In this document: positions 51,636 to 59,968 of the stretch, piece after piece
Layout of the letters: every line of letters starts with the position of its first letter
How positions within the stretch are numbered: position 1 is the stretch's first letter
From: CAZVEE01 sp964625525
GTDB taxonomy: Bacteria > Pseudomonadota > Alphaproteobacteria > JAJFIK01
Direction: 5' to 3'
DNA length: 64,000 nucleotides
Assembly (NCBI GenBank): GCA_964625525.1
Contig: CAZVEE010000005.1
Span: forward strand, 10,998 to 74,997
The notes under the pieces: generated by a model
What the model was told of the DNA's origin: nothing
The model's database searches: none
What the model saw: only the letters and a program-made list of their open reading frames with translations
Made by a program: the position numbers and the translations under genes

Positions 51636-52862
51636 ATGGATTTCAACGATACCCCGGAAGAAGCCGCCTTCCGCGCAGAAGTGCGCGCCTTCCTCGAAGC
51701 CAACGCCACGCTCAAGTCCACCGAGACCGAACAGGCCTCCAAGGCCATGAGCGAAGCGGACATGCTCGTGCGCGCCAAGGCCTGGCAGAAGAAAAAGGCC
51801 GAGGCCGGTTTCGCCGCCATCACCTGGCCGGTGGAATATGGCGGACGCGGCGCATCGCCCATCTTCTCGGTCATTTACGGCCAGGAAGAATCCAAATTCG
51901 ACGTGCCGCGCGGCTTTTTCGACATTGGCCTGGGCATGTGCATTCCCACGGTCATGGCCTATGCCACACCGGAGCAGAACGAGCGCTATGTGAAGCCCGC
52001 CCTGCATGGCGAGGAAATCTGGTGCCAGCTCTTTTCCGAGCCGGCCGCGGGGTCTGATGTGGCGGGGCTGCGCACCAAGTGCGAGCAGGTCGGCGATGAA
52101 TGGATCGTGAACGGACAAAAGGTCTGGACCTCCGGCGCCCATTATAGCGACTTCGGCATCCTGGTCGCCCGCTCCGATCCCACTGTGCCCAAGCACAAAG
52201 GCCTGACCTTTTTCTTCCTCGACATGAAGTCGCCGGGCATTGAAGTGCGGCCCATCAAACAGGCGTCGGGCGGCTCCAACTTCAATGAAGTCTTCTTCAA
52301 CGATGTGCGCATCCCGGACAGTCAGCGCCTGGGCGCCGTGGGCGAGGGCTGGAAAGTCTCGCTGACGACGCTGATGCATGAGCGTCTGGCCATCGGTGGC
52401 GGCACCGGTCCTGGCGTCGAGGAACTCATCGAACTGGCCAAGACGGTGATGCTTGAGGACGGTCCGGCCATGGACAATGCCGCCGTGCGCGAGCGCATCG
52501 CCGATTGGTACTGGCGTGCCCAGGGCCTCACCTATACGCGTTACCGCACGCTCACGGCGCTGTCGCGCGGCGGCATCCCGGGCCCGGAAAGCTCCATCGG
52601 CAAGGTGGTCAGCGCCACCATGCTGCAGGACTTGACGAGCCTCGCCATGGATCTTCAGGACATGGGCGGCATCATCGCCGAAGGCTTCATGGCCGATGAG
52701 GCGGCCTTCCAGAACGCCTTTATGTGGGCGCCGGGTCTGCGCATCGCTGGCGGTACGGACGAAATCCTGCGGAACATTATCGCGGAGCGGGTGCTCGGCC
52801 TGCCCAGTGATATCCGCGTGGACAAGGATGTCGCGTTCACGGACCTGCCCACGGGCAAGTAA
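51636..52862 (+). CDS. Acyl-CoA dehydrogenase family protein, subunit 2
   Basis: A 408-residue acyl-CoA dehydrogenase. Landmarks are WPVEYGGRGASPIFSVIYGQEE, the FAD/substrate loop LFSEPAAGSDVAGL and WIVNGQKVWTSGAHYSDFG, and C-terminal RIAGGTDEILRNIIAERVLGLP. In that last motif the MCAD catalytic Glu position (YEGT) reads AGGT, so a Gly replaces it. This is the larger of the two co-encoded dehydrogenases; such pairs form heterotetramers in steroid side-chain and related pathways, where only one subunit has the base. The substrate is not visible from the window. A terminator follows at 52893-52930. Confidence 0.87.
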   Translation: MDFNDTPEEAAFRAEVRAFLEANATLKSTETEQASKAMSEADMLVRAKAWQKKKAEAGFAAITWPVEYGGRGASPIFSVIYGQEESKFDVPRGFFDIGLGMCIPTVMAYATPEQNERYVKPALHGEEIWCQLFSEPAAGSDVAGLRTKCEQVGDEWIVNGQKVWTSGAHYSDFGILVARSDPTVPKHKGLTFFFLDMKSPGIEVRPIKQASGGSNFNEVFFNDVRIPDSQRLGAVGEGWKVSLTTLMHERLAIGGGTGPGVEELIELAKTVMLEDGPAMDNAAVRERIADWYWRAQGLTYTRYRTLTALSRGGIPGPESSIGKVVSATMLQDLTSLAMDLQDMGGIIAEGFMADEAAFQNAFMWAPGLRIAGGTDEILRNIIAERVLGLPSDIRVDKDVAFTDLPTGK

Positions 52863-52892
52863 GTCACTCGACTTTTACGGGCTTTTTCAACG

Positions 52893-52930
52893 TACCGGCA
52901 GGGATCTCTTGCGGTTCCTGCCGGTATTCT
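52893..52930 (+). terminator. Rho-independent terminator after the acyl-CoA dehydrogenases
   Basis: TACCGGCAGG (52893-52902) pairs perfectly with CCTGCCGGTA (52917-52926), followed by TTCTT. Confidence 0.8.
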
Positions 52931-53002
52931 TATGTTCGGGGCTCATTTTCGCAAACATGAAGGGCGTCCGGCCGGGTTTGCTCCCGAAGGACGGATAGGG
53001 TC

Positions 53003-54457
53003 ATGGCTACCGCCTCTAACGGGTTCTTGCGCTGGCTCGGGGTCAGTCTGTTCGCCTCGACCCTGCTGATCGCCATTGGGGCAGAGATGCGCCCGGGCGA
53101 ACCGGAGGAGGGCGTGTCCCTCGTCCTCAGCCAGCCGAGCGTGGACCGTCCACCACTCAATCTGGGGGACGGGGCGGTGATCGATCGCCTCCGTCGCGAC
53201 GGTCGTCTGGTGGTGCTGACCCGCAACGCTCCCACGACCTATTACCTGGAGCGCGAGGAAACGGTCGGTTTCGAATACGACCTGGCCCGGGCATTCGCCG
53301 CGCATCTGGGCGTGGAGGCCGAATTCGTCGTTTATGAGAACGTGCCCGCGCTGACCGACGCGCTGAAGGCGGGCAAGGGTCATATCGCGGCCGCGGGGCT
53401 GGCGCGCCACGAAACCAATGGCGACACGCTCACATTCGGTCCGGGCTACAGCCAAGTGCGCCAGCAACTGGTTTGTCATCGCGAGGCGCGTCTGCCCAGC
53501 TCGCCCGAGCGCCTCAAAGACGCCTCCATCATGGTGGTCGCCAACAGTTCCTACGACACTCGCCTCAAGGATCTGCGCCAGGAGCAACCGGCGCTCTCCT
53601 GGTCGGCCGTCTACGGCTTCTCGGTGGAAGACTTGATGGAGCGGGTGGCCGACGGCACCGTTGCCTGCACGGCGGGCGATAGCCGCCAGGTCTCCATCAC
53701 CCGCCGCTATCATCCCGAACTCGTGGTGCCCTTCGATCTGACCGGCCCTGAACCCGTGGCCTGGGCGCTGATCGATGGCGCGCCCGGATTGGAAGCGGCC
53801 GCGCGCGACTGGTTCGCTCTGGAGGAAACCCAGACCCTGCTGCGCGGTTTGGAAGAGCGGTATTACGGCCATGTGCCCGCCTATGACTATGTGGACATCG
53901 CCCGGTATCAGCGCCGCATTGAGGAGCGCCTCCCGGATTATCGCGAGACCTTCGAGACCGCCGCGCGCGAGACCGGGCTCTCTTGGACCTTACTCGCCGC
54001 CATCGCCTATCAGGAAAGCCACTGGGTCCCCGATGCGACCAGCCCCACGGGCGTGCGCGGCATGATGATGCTGACCCGCGCCACGGCGAGCGACATGGGT
54101 GTCAGCAATCGTCTCGACGCGGAGCAGAGTATTGATGGCGGCGCGCGCTATCTGGCGTCGATTAAACGGCGCCTGCCTGCCAGCATCACTGGCGAGGACC
54201 GGCTGTGGTTCGCGCTGGCCGCGTACAATGTAGGCCTCGGGCATCTCTACGACGCCCGCTCGCTGGCGCGCCGGGAAGGTCGGAACCCGGACAAATGGAC
54301 CGATGTGAAAGCGATGCTGCCGCTTTTGTCCCAGCCCGCCTATTACAACACCGTGACCTACGGCTACGCCCGTGGCCATGAACCCGTGCGCTATGTGCAG
54401 CGGGTGCGCCATTACCATGACATTCTCGACCGTGTTTTCCCTCAGGGGGGCGTGTGA
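53003..54457 (+). CDS. mltF: Membrane-bound lytic transglycosylase F
   Basis: A 484-residue envelope enzyme. After a membrane segment (about residues 8-27) comes a periplasmic solute-binding-protein-like domain (about 60-290: GRLVVLTRNAPTTYYLE, VGFEYDLARAFAAHLGV) and then a Slt-type lytic transglycosylase domain (about 310-470) with the catalytic Glu in IAYQESHW, GVRGMMMLTRATA and ALAAYNVGLGHLYDA. It cleaves glycan strands to 1,6-anhydro-muropeptides. This domain order is diagnostic for MltF. The stop overlaps the dusA GTG start by 4 bp. Confidence 0.93.
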   Translation: MATASNGFLRWLGVSLFASTLLIAIGAEMRPGEPEEGVSLVLSQPSVDRPPLNLGDGAVIDRLRRDGRLVVLTRNAPTTYYLEREETVGFEYDLARAFAAHLGVEAEFVVYENVPALTDALKAGKGHIAAAGLARHETNGDTLTFGPGYSQVRQQLVCHREARLPSSPERLKDASIMVVANSSYDTRLKDLRQEQPALSWSAVYGFSVEDLMERVADGTVACTAGDSRQVSITRRYHPELVVPFDLTGPEPVAWALIDGAPGLEAAARDWFALEETQTLLRGLEERYYGHVPAYDYVDIARYQRRIEERLPDYRETFETAARETGLSWTLLAAIAYQESHWVPDATSPTGVRGMMMLTRATASDMGVSNRLDAEQSIDGGARYLASIKRRLPASITGEDRLWFALAAYNVGLGHLYDARSLARREGRNPDKWTDVKAMLPLLSQPAYYNTVTYGYARGHEPVRYVQRVRHYHDILDRVFPQGGV

Positions 54458-55509
54458 GCACGACGGGCTTAGGGGCAAACCGGGCGGTGAAGTCCGACCT
54501 GGACCGGCGCTTCTGCGTCGCGCCCATGATGGATTGGACCGACCGGCATGACCGGTATTTCCTGCGCCTGATTTCCAAGCGCGCGGTTCTGTATACGGAA
54601 ATGCTCACCACCGGTGCTGTTATCCATGGCGAACGCGAGCGCCTGCTGGGCTTTGATGGGGCTGAGCATCCGGTGGCGTTGCAATTGGGGGGCTCGGATC
54701 CGGCGGAGTTGGCCGAGGCCGCGCGCATTGGCGCTGACTGGGGCTATGACGAGATCAACTTGAATGTGGGCTGCCCGTCGGACCGGGTCCAGTCGGGCCG
54801 GTTCGGCGCCTGCCTCATGCGTGAGCCCGCGTTGGTGGCAGACGGTATCGCGGCCATGCGCGCTGCTGTCTCGGTGCCGGTGACGGTCAAATGCCGTATT
54901 GGCGTTGATGATCAGCGCCCGGAAAAGAGCCTGCCTGCTTTCGTGGAGACGGTCGCCGCTGCTGGCAGCCGCACCTTCATCGTCCATGCGCGCAAGGCGT
55001 GGCTCCAGGGGCTCAGCCCCAAGGACAATCGCTCGGTGCCGCCGCTCGACTATCCTCTGGTGCACGCGCTCAAGCGCGCCCGGCCCGACTTGGAGATCAT
55101 CCTCAATGGCGGTCTGACAACTCTTGACCAGGCTGAGGAGCATCTGCCCGCCCTTGACGGCGTCATGCTTGGCCGGGCCGCCTATCAGACCCCTTACGTG
55201 CTCGCCGATGTGGACCAGCGGCTTTATGGCGAGACCACGCCGATCGCCGAGCGCGGCGAGATTGTGCGGGCGCTGCGTCCCTATATGGCCGCGTATCTGG
55301 CGCGCGGCGGCCGCTTCCACCACATTGCCCGGCATATTCTGGGTCTCTATCAGGGGCGCCCGCGCGGGCGCATCTGGCGGCGGATTCTCAGCCAGGAGGG
55401 TGTGGGGGATGCGGACCTGTCAGTCCTCGACCGGGCACTGGAGGCCGTTGAAACTCCGCTCCCGCCCCGTGACCTGACCCCAGAAGGGGCCGCATCATGG
55501 ATGGCCTAG
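54454..55509 (+). CDS. dusA: tRNA-dihydrouridine(20/20a) synthase
   Basis: A 351-residue FMN enzyme that reduces uridine to dihydrouridine in the tRNA D-loop. The barrel starts FCVAPMMDWTDRHDRYFLR; NLNVGCPSDRVQ and the catalytic Cys in FGACLM follow; KCRIGVDD binds FMN; HARKAWLQGLSPKDNR is typical of the DusA subgroup, and the C-terminal helical domain contains RGGRFHHIARHILGLYQG. The start is GTG overlapping the mltF stop. The last 13 bp overlap the TauE-type gene, so mltF, dusA and tauE-like are probably co-transcribed. Confidence 0.95.
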   Translation: MSTTGLGANRAVKSDLDRRFCVAPMMDWTDRHDRYFLRLISKRAVLYTEMLTTGAVIHGERERLLGFDGAEHPVALQLGGSDPAELAEAARIGADWGYDEINLNVGCPSDRVQSGRFGACLMREPALVADGIAAMRAAVSVPVTVKCRIGVDDQRPEKSLPAFVETVAAAGSRTFIVHARKAWLQGLSPKDNRSVPPLDYPLVHALKRARPDLEIILNGGLTTLDQAEEHLPALDGVMLGRAAYQTPYVLADVDQRLYGETTPIAERGEIVRALRPYMAAYLARGGRFHHIARHILGLYQGRPRGRIWRRILSQEGVGDADLSVLDRALEAVETPLPPRDLTPEGAASWMA

Positions 55510-56333
55510 CGGCGGCCGGGCCCGAAGCCTTGGTGCTAATGGCGGTGGCCTTGGCGGGCGCGGCGGCGGTCGCGGGCGTGCTGGCGGGGGTCTTCGGTGT
55601 GGGCGGCGGGATCGTCCTGGTGCCGATCCTGTTTCACGTTTTCACCGCGCTTGGCGTCGATGAGGCGGTGCGCATGCACTTGGCCGTGGGCACGTCGCTG
55701 GCCACCATCATTCCCACCTCCATCCGCTCCCTGAGCAAACACAGCACGCATGATGCCGTGGACTGGACCGCGCTCCAGCGCTGGGCGGTGCCGGTGATTT
55801 TAGGCGTTGGGGCGGGCACTCTGGCGGCGAGTGTGATGGCGGGCGCGTCGCTGTCCCTCCTCTTTGCCAGCCTTGCGTTTCTGGTGGGGCTGTATCTGGC
55901 GTGCGCGCCCGAGGAGATGCGGATCGCGGATCGATTGCCCGGCCCCGTCATCATGTCCGCCATCGGTGGCGTGATCGGTTTCGTCTCCACGCTGATGGGG
56001 ATCGGTGGGGGGACCTTTGGTGTTGCGGTCATGACCCTGTATGGCGCCCCGATCCATCGGGCCGTCGGCACCGCCAGCGGCCTTGGCCTCATCATCTCTG
56101 TGCCGGCAAGTCTGGGGTTCGTCTGGGCCGGCTGGGGGGAAGGGGGGCTGCCGCCTCTGTCGCTGGGATTTGTGAACCTGCTCGCCTTTGCCGTTATCGT
56201 GCCGGTGACCTGGATGACCGTGCCTTGGGGCGTCGCGTTGGCGCACAGCCTGTCGCGCACGCTCCTGCGCCGTGCGTTTGCCGCGTTCCTGATCCTCAAT
56301 GTGGGTCTGATGGCCTATGAAACGGTCGGTTGA
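55497..56333 (+). CDS. TauE/SafE family sulfite/organic anion exporter
   Basis: A 278-residue inner-membrane protein with about eight helices in two repeats, each opening with the family motif: GVFGVGGGIVLVP (about residue 32) and STLMGIGGGTFGV (about residue 165). TauE-family proteins move sulfite or sulfoacetate-like anions, but many paralogues have unknown substrates. The ATG lies inside the dusA end. The convergent cobT stop is directly adjacent, with no spacer. Confidence 0.88.
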   Translation: MDGLAAAGPEALVLMAVALAGAAAVAGVLAGVFGVGGGIVLVPILFHVFTALGVDEAVRMHLAVGTSLATIIPTSIRSLSKHSTHDAVDWTALQRWAVPVILGVGAGTLAASVMAGASLSLLFASLAFLVGLYLACAPEEMRIADRLPGPVIMSAIGGVIGFVSTLMGIGGGTFGVAVMTLYGAPIHRAVGTASGLGLIISVPASLGFVWAGWGEGGLPPLSLGFVNLLAFAVIVPVTWMTVPWGVALAHSLSRTLLRRAFAAFLILNVGLMAYETVG

Positions 56334-57362
56334 TCAGGCGCGTCCCGACACGCTTGCTTGCTCGAACGTGGCCATGCCGGCATGGGTTTCGCAGGCTGCG
56401 CGCACGATATGCACCATGAGCACCGCGCCGGACGCTTCCCCCAGCCGCATGTCGAGATTAACAAGCGGACGCTTGTTTAATGCGGTCAAAAGCCGCTCAT
56501 GCCCCGGCTCCACCGACTGGTGCGCCACCAGGCAGTGATCGAGCGCGTTTGCATTGATTTTGGAGAGCACAGCCGCAGCCGCCGTCACCGCGAACCCGTC
56601 CAGCAGCACCGGCACCCGCTGTACCCGCGCCGCCAGGATCGCGCCGGCAATGGCGGCGAATTCCCGGCCGCCGACCCGGCGCAGCGCCTCCAGCGGATCA
56701 GCAAGCGCGTCGCCGTGGAAGGCGATGGCCTGGGCCACCACATCGCGCTTGCGCTCAAGCCCCGCATCATCAAGTCCAGTGCCCCGACCCACCCAGTCGC
56801 CCGCCTCACCGCCGAAGAGCGCACAGGCCAGCGCCGCGGCCACGGTGGTATTGCCAATGCCCATTTCACCCAGGCACAGCAGATCCGGTTCACCAGCGAC
56901 CGCTTCCATGCCAAAAGCCATGGTGCCCGCGCAGTCCCGTTCCGATAGCGCCGCCTCGCAGGTGATATCGCCGGTGGGCATGTCGAGGGCGAGATCAAAG
57001 ACTTTGAGGCCAGCCCCGGCCCCAAGCGCCAACTGGTTCACGGCCGCGCCGCCGGCGGCGAAATTCTGCACCATCTGCTGGGTCACTTCCGCCGGGAAGG
57101 CGGAGACCCCATGTTTGGTCACACCATGGGTGCCGGCATAGATCGCCACCTGTGGCTTGGTGATGCGCGGCGGGGCTTTGGCCTGCCAGGCGGCCACCCA
57201 TTCAACGATGTCTTCAAGCCGCCCCAGCGAGCCCGCAGGCTTGGTGAGCTGGCGGTCGCGGGTGCGCACCTTTGCCACGCTTTCCGCATGCGCGGGGGGC
57301 AAAGCCTTGAACAGATTGCGAATATCGTCAAAAGGGGCAGAGGCCAAGTTCGTCTCCCACAC
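56334..57362 (-). CDS. cobT: Nicotinate-nucleotide-dimethylbenzimidazole phosphoribosyltransferase
   Basis: A 342-residue enzyme that makes alpha-ribazole phosphate, the lower ligand of cobalamin. Landmarks: LTKPAGSLGRLEDIVEWVAAW, YAGTHGVTKHGVSAFPAEVT, LCLGEMGIGNTTVAAAL, and the C-terminal catalytic Glu in DMRLGEASGAVL. I chose the GTG at 57362, giving the usual APFDDIR N-terminus; the frame is open upstream but runs into the divergent cobS gene. The ribosome site is weak. Only 12 bp separate its start from the cobS start, so its promoter must lie inside cobS. Confidence 0.93.
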   Translation of the reverse strand: MWETNLASAPFDDIRNLFKALPPAHAESVAKVRTRDRQLTKPAGSLGRLEDIVEWVAAWQAKAPPRITKPQVAIYAGTHGVTKHGVSAFPAEVTQQMVQNFAAGGAAVNQLALGAGAGLKVFDLALDMPTGDITCEAALSERDCAGTMAFGMEAVAGEPDLLCLGEMGIGNTTVAAALACALFGGEAGDWVGRGTGLDDAGLERKRDVVAQAIAFHGDALADPLEALRRVGGREFAAIAGAILAARVQRVPVLLDGFAVTAAAAVLSKINANALDHCLVAHQSVEPGHERLLTALNKRPLVNLDMRLGEASGAVLMVHIVRAACETHAGMATFEQASVSGRA

Positions 57363-57374
57363 AGGATCGGCGCC

Positions 57375-58160
57375 ATGACGGATCCGGACCAGCACGACGA
57401 GGACGCCCCCCCGCGCGGCTTCCTTGAGGATATCAAGGTGGCGGCGGTGTTCCTGACCCGCCTGCCGGTCACGCTTGAAGGGCATATTGCGCCCCAGCGG
57501 CTGACGCAAGCCATGCGCGCCTTCCCGGTCATCGGATTGATCGTCGGCGGCATCGGCGGTGCGGCTTATGTGGTTGCTCACTGGCTGGGCCTGGGCGTTT
57601 TGGCCGCGGGCGTGCTGGCGGTGGGCGTGATGGTCTTGGCAACTGGCGCCCTGCATGAGGACGGCCTGGCGGACACCGCTGACGGCTTCGGCGGCGGCGC
57701 CAGCCTGGAGGACAAGCTCGCCATTATGCGCGACAGCCGCCTCGGGACTTACGGCACCCTGGTGCTGGTGCTGAGCCTGTTGTTGAAGCTTGCCCTGATT
57801 GTGGAAATCCAAGCGCCCTGGGCGGTGCTGGTGGCCTTGGTCGCGGCGGGCGCCCTATCGCGGGCGATGATTGTCGGGATCATGGTGCGCCTGCCGCCCG
57901 CCCGGGTGGAGGGATTATCCGCTGATGCGGGGCGCCCGGGCGTCGATGTGTTGGTGCAGGCCCTGATGATCGCCAGTGTGACCGCTCTGCTTACGCTGCC
58001 GCTCGTGCCGGCACTTTTGGCCATTCTCGCGGCCGTGCTCGCGGCCGGTGCGCTGGGCATGCTGGCGCGCCGCCAGATCGGGGGCCAGACCGGCGATGTC
58101 TTGGGCGCCGCCCAAGTGGTCGCGGAGCTGGCCGTGCTGGCGGTGGTCGCCGCCGCCTAA
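57375..58160 (+). CDS. cobS: Adenosylcobinamide-GDP ribazoletransferase (cobalamin synthase)
   Basis: A 261-residue polytopic membrane enzyme joining adenosylcobinamide-GDP with alpha-ribazole to finish cobalamin. The N-terminus has FLTRLPVT, the metal-binding motif is LHEDGLADTADGFGGG (about residues 92-107), then IMRDSRLGTYGTL; about five to six helices follow. AGGA precedes the ATG. It is divergent from cobT with 12 bp between starts. No cobalamin riboswitch is recognisable near either gene. The next element is the 58-bp repeat. Confidence 0.94.
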   Translation: MTDPDQHDEDAPPRGFLEDIKVAAVFLTRLPVTLEGHIAPQRLTQAMRAFPVIGLIVGGIGGAAYVVAHWLGLGVLAAGVLAVGVMVLATGALHEDGLADTADGFGGGASLEDKLAIMRDSRLGTYGTLVLVLSLLLKLALIVEIQAPWAVLVALVAAGALSRAMIVGIMVRLPPARVEGLSADAGRPGVDVLVQALMIASVTALLTLPLVPALLAILAAVLAAGALGMLARRQIGGQTGDVLGAAQVVAELAVLAVVAAA

Positions 58161-58192
58161 GCCAGAGATCCTTGATGAGGGCGCTCAGTCTT

Positions 58193-58250
58193 TGGTTTAG
58201 CGCGCTTTCCGGGCGGAAAACCGCAGACACGTGTCCTGAAAGCGCTCTAA
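58193..58250. repeat. 58-bp palindromic dispersed repeat, copy B
   Basis: 54/58 identical to 9690-9747 in the same orientation. GCGCTTTC and GAAAGCGC at the ends are inverted. Recognisable alcohol dehydrogenase coding sequence begins only 8 bp after it. Confidence 0.85.
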
Positions 58251-58257
58251 ATGGGGT

Positions 58258-58979
58258 GGGTTCATCTCCGATACAGTGCTTGTTCCTTGGGCGGATACAA
58301 TGCTGCCAAAGCTGCCCGACGGTGTGGACCCATTGCTTGCCTGCGGGGTTGCCGACAATATTTCCGACGGATACAGAGCAGTCGGACCGCATCTAAAGGA
58401 ACGGCCTGGCGGAACCGTCCTGGTCGTGGGTCTTGCCCCGCCCGGGAGTATTGGTCTGTATGCGGCGGGCATTGCCGTGGCGATGGGTGCTGAAAAGGTC
58501 GTTTACGCGGATGCGGATCCAGAGCGTTTGGAGATCGCCGCCGCGCTGGGCGCCGAGCCGCTTCCCCCGCGCTGGGCGCCGAGCCGCTTCCCCTTGAGGA
58601 AAATGCCGTCAAGAAATACGCCACGGATCGAAAAACCCTGGCTGGTGGTTTCGACATCACGGTCGATGCGTGCGGGGTTTCCACGGTCCTTCCTGATCTG
58701 ATCGCGGCCACTGCGCGAGCGGGTGTGTGTGTATCCACCGCCGGTGTCATCTATCGGGGAACGCCGGTTTCCATGGATGTTTATAACATGTATCGCAAGT
58801 CCATCAGCTTCCACACAGGATGGGTTCACACTCATGCTTTGATTGACGAGCCTTTGGCGCTGATCACCTCGGGCACATTCGACCCCTCGCCCGTCACCAC
58901 GAAAGTGGTTCCATGGGAGGATGCTGCTGAGGCACTGGTCGAACCCTTCACGAAGCTGATTATTTCACGTCAAGCGTAA
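58258..58979 (+). pseudogene. Frameshifted and 5'-truncated zinc-type alcohol dehydrogenase (MDR family)
   Basis: Two frames together encode the C-terminal two thirds of a medium-chain dehydrogenase. Frame one begins near 58258 (SDTVLVPWADTMLPKLPDG), with NISDGYRAVGPHL and the NAD-binding VLVVGLAPPGSIGLYAAGIA. The second part (to 58979) has GVCVSTAGVIYRG and the terminal PWEDAAEALVEPFTKLI. The frame shifts because a perfect 26-bp unit is duplicated in tandem (58542-58567 and 58568-58593). Skipping one copy joins GAEPLP to LEENAVKKYATDRK and on in one open frame to the stop. The first 100 or so residues, including the catalytic zinc region, are absent; the coding homology stops 8 bp from the 58-bp repeat. 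Confidence 0.85.
58542..58593. repeat. Perfect 26-bp tandem duplication inside the pseudogene
   Basis: 58542-58567 and 58568-58593 are identical (each contains CTGGGCGCCGAGCCGC). Because 26 is not a multiple of three the duplication shifts the dehydrogenase frame. Confidence 0.97.
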
Positions 58980-59021
58980 GTGATCTGGCGCCGGAGTGGT
59001 CGCGGTGAGCATCTCCGGCGC

Positions 59022-59873
59022 TCAGATTTCATCCAACTCCGGAGCATTCGGCGGCGTTGGGGCGATCCGGTTGGCTGGCCAGACTTTGCGCAGGTCATGA
59101 TCCACCAGCTCACGCGGTTGGTGAAGTTTCACCTCCGCGCTGGTGTCGCTCAGATCCACCGTCACGAAGCCCATGACGCGGCGACTGTCTGGGGCATGGG
59201 CGCGATGGGTGGTGAAGCTCGTGGGCGGGGTCCAGATGCGCCGGATACCGTTCAACTCGTAATCGAGATACTGGTGCAAGTGGCCCGACACGACGAGCTT
59301 GAGATTGAGCCGCGCCAGCAGCCGCCCCAGGGCTGGCTGGGCTTCCGGCGCAATGGCCAGGCCGCGGGCGTGTTCGCCAGACTTGGTGGGCAGCACCAGA
59401 GGCTTGTGCAGAAGCAGCATGACCGGGCGGGTACCAGCGGCGTCTACCTGATCGCTGAGCCATTCCATCTGGATCTGATCTTCCGGCAGGCCAGTGCCCA
59501 GCACCATGGAGTCAAGACCCAGGATCAGCCAGCGCCCGGCTTCAAGGCCCCAATAGCAGCGCCCAAAGGCGCGCTCGAAACGGCTGATGCGCTCGGACGT
59601 GACCGCACGCTTGGCCTGACGCCTTGGATCATTGCCGACATCATGATTGCCCGGCACCACGAAGACCGGCGCCCGAATGCGATCATGGCAGGCGCGGGCA
59701 AAGGCCAGATCCTCGTCAAACTCCGCGCCTTCCATGCTGAGATCGCCAGCATTGAGCACGCAGTCGGGCTGTAGCCGGTGGATCGCCTCCCGGACGAGCG
59801 CGAAATTGTCGTAGAAAATACCGTTATGCGGACTGAGATGCGTATCTGAGAGGATGGCGATGCGATGGGCCAT
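59022..59873 (-). CDS. Calcineurin-like metallophosphoesterase
   Basis: A 283-residue phosphoesterase with the dimetal motifs in order: LSDTHLS (residue 8), NAGDLSMEG (about 42), VVPGNHDVG (about 73), LLLHKPL (about 155) and VSGHLHQY (about 196). The spacing matches the class III cyclic nucleotide phosphodiesterase-like group, but a specific substrate cannot be read. It is cytoplasmic, with no signal. It is convergent with the dehydrogenase pseudogene and separated by 98 bp from the SUMT gene upstream on the same strand. Confidence 0.85.
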   Translation of the reverse strand: MAHRIAILSDTHLSPHNGIFYDNFALVREAIHRLQPDCVLNAGDLSMEGAEFDEDLAFARACHDRIRAPVFVVPGNHDVGNDPRRQAKRAVTSERISRFERAFGRCYWGLEAGRWLILGLDSMVLGTGLPEDQIQMEWLSDQVDAAGTRPVMLLLHKPLVLPTKSGEHARGLAIAPEAQPALGRLLARLNLKLVVSGHLHQYLDYELNGIRRIWTPPTSFTTHRAHAPDSRRVMGFVTVDLSDTSAEVKLHQPRELVDHDLRKVWPANRIAPTPPNAPELDEI

Positions 59874-59968
59874 GATCCGCGCCTCCAGTTCATCCGCTAT
59901 GCTGCATAGCGGATTGTGCAGCGCACCATAGGCATCTGAATCGGGCTGAGTCTATGTCCCTCCGGTGG

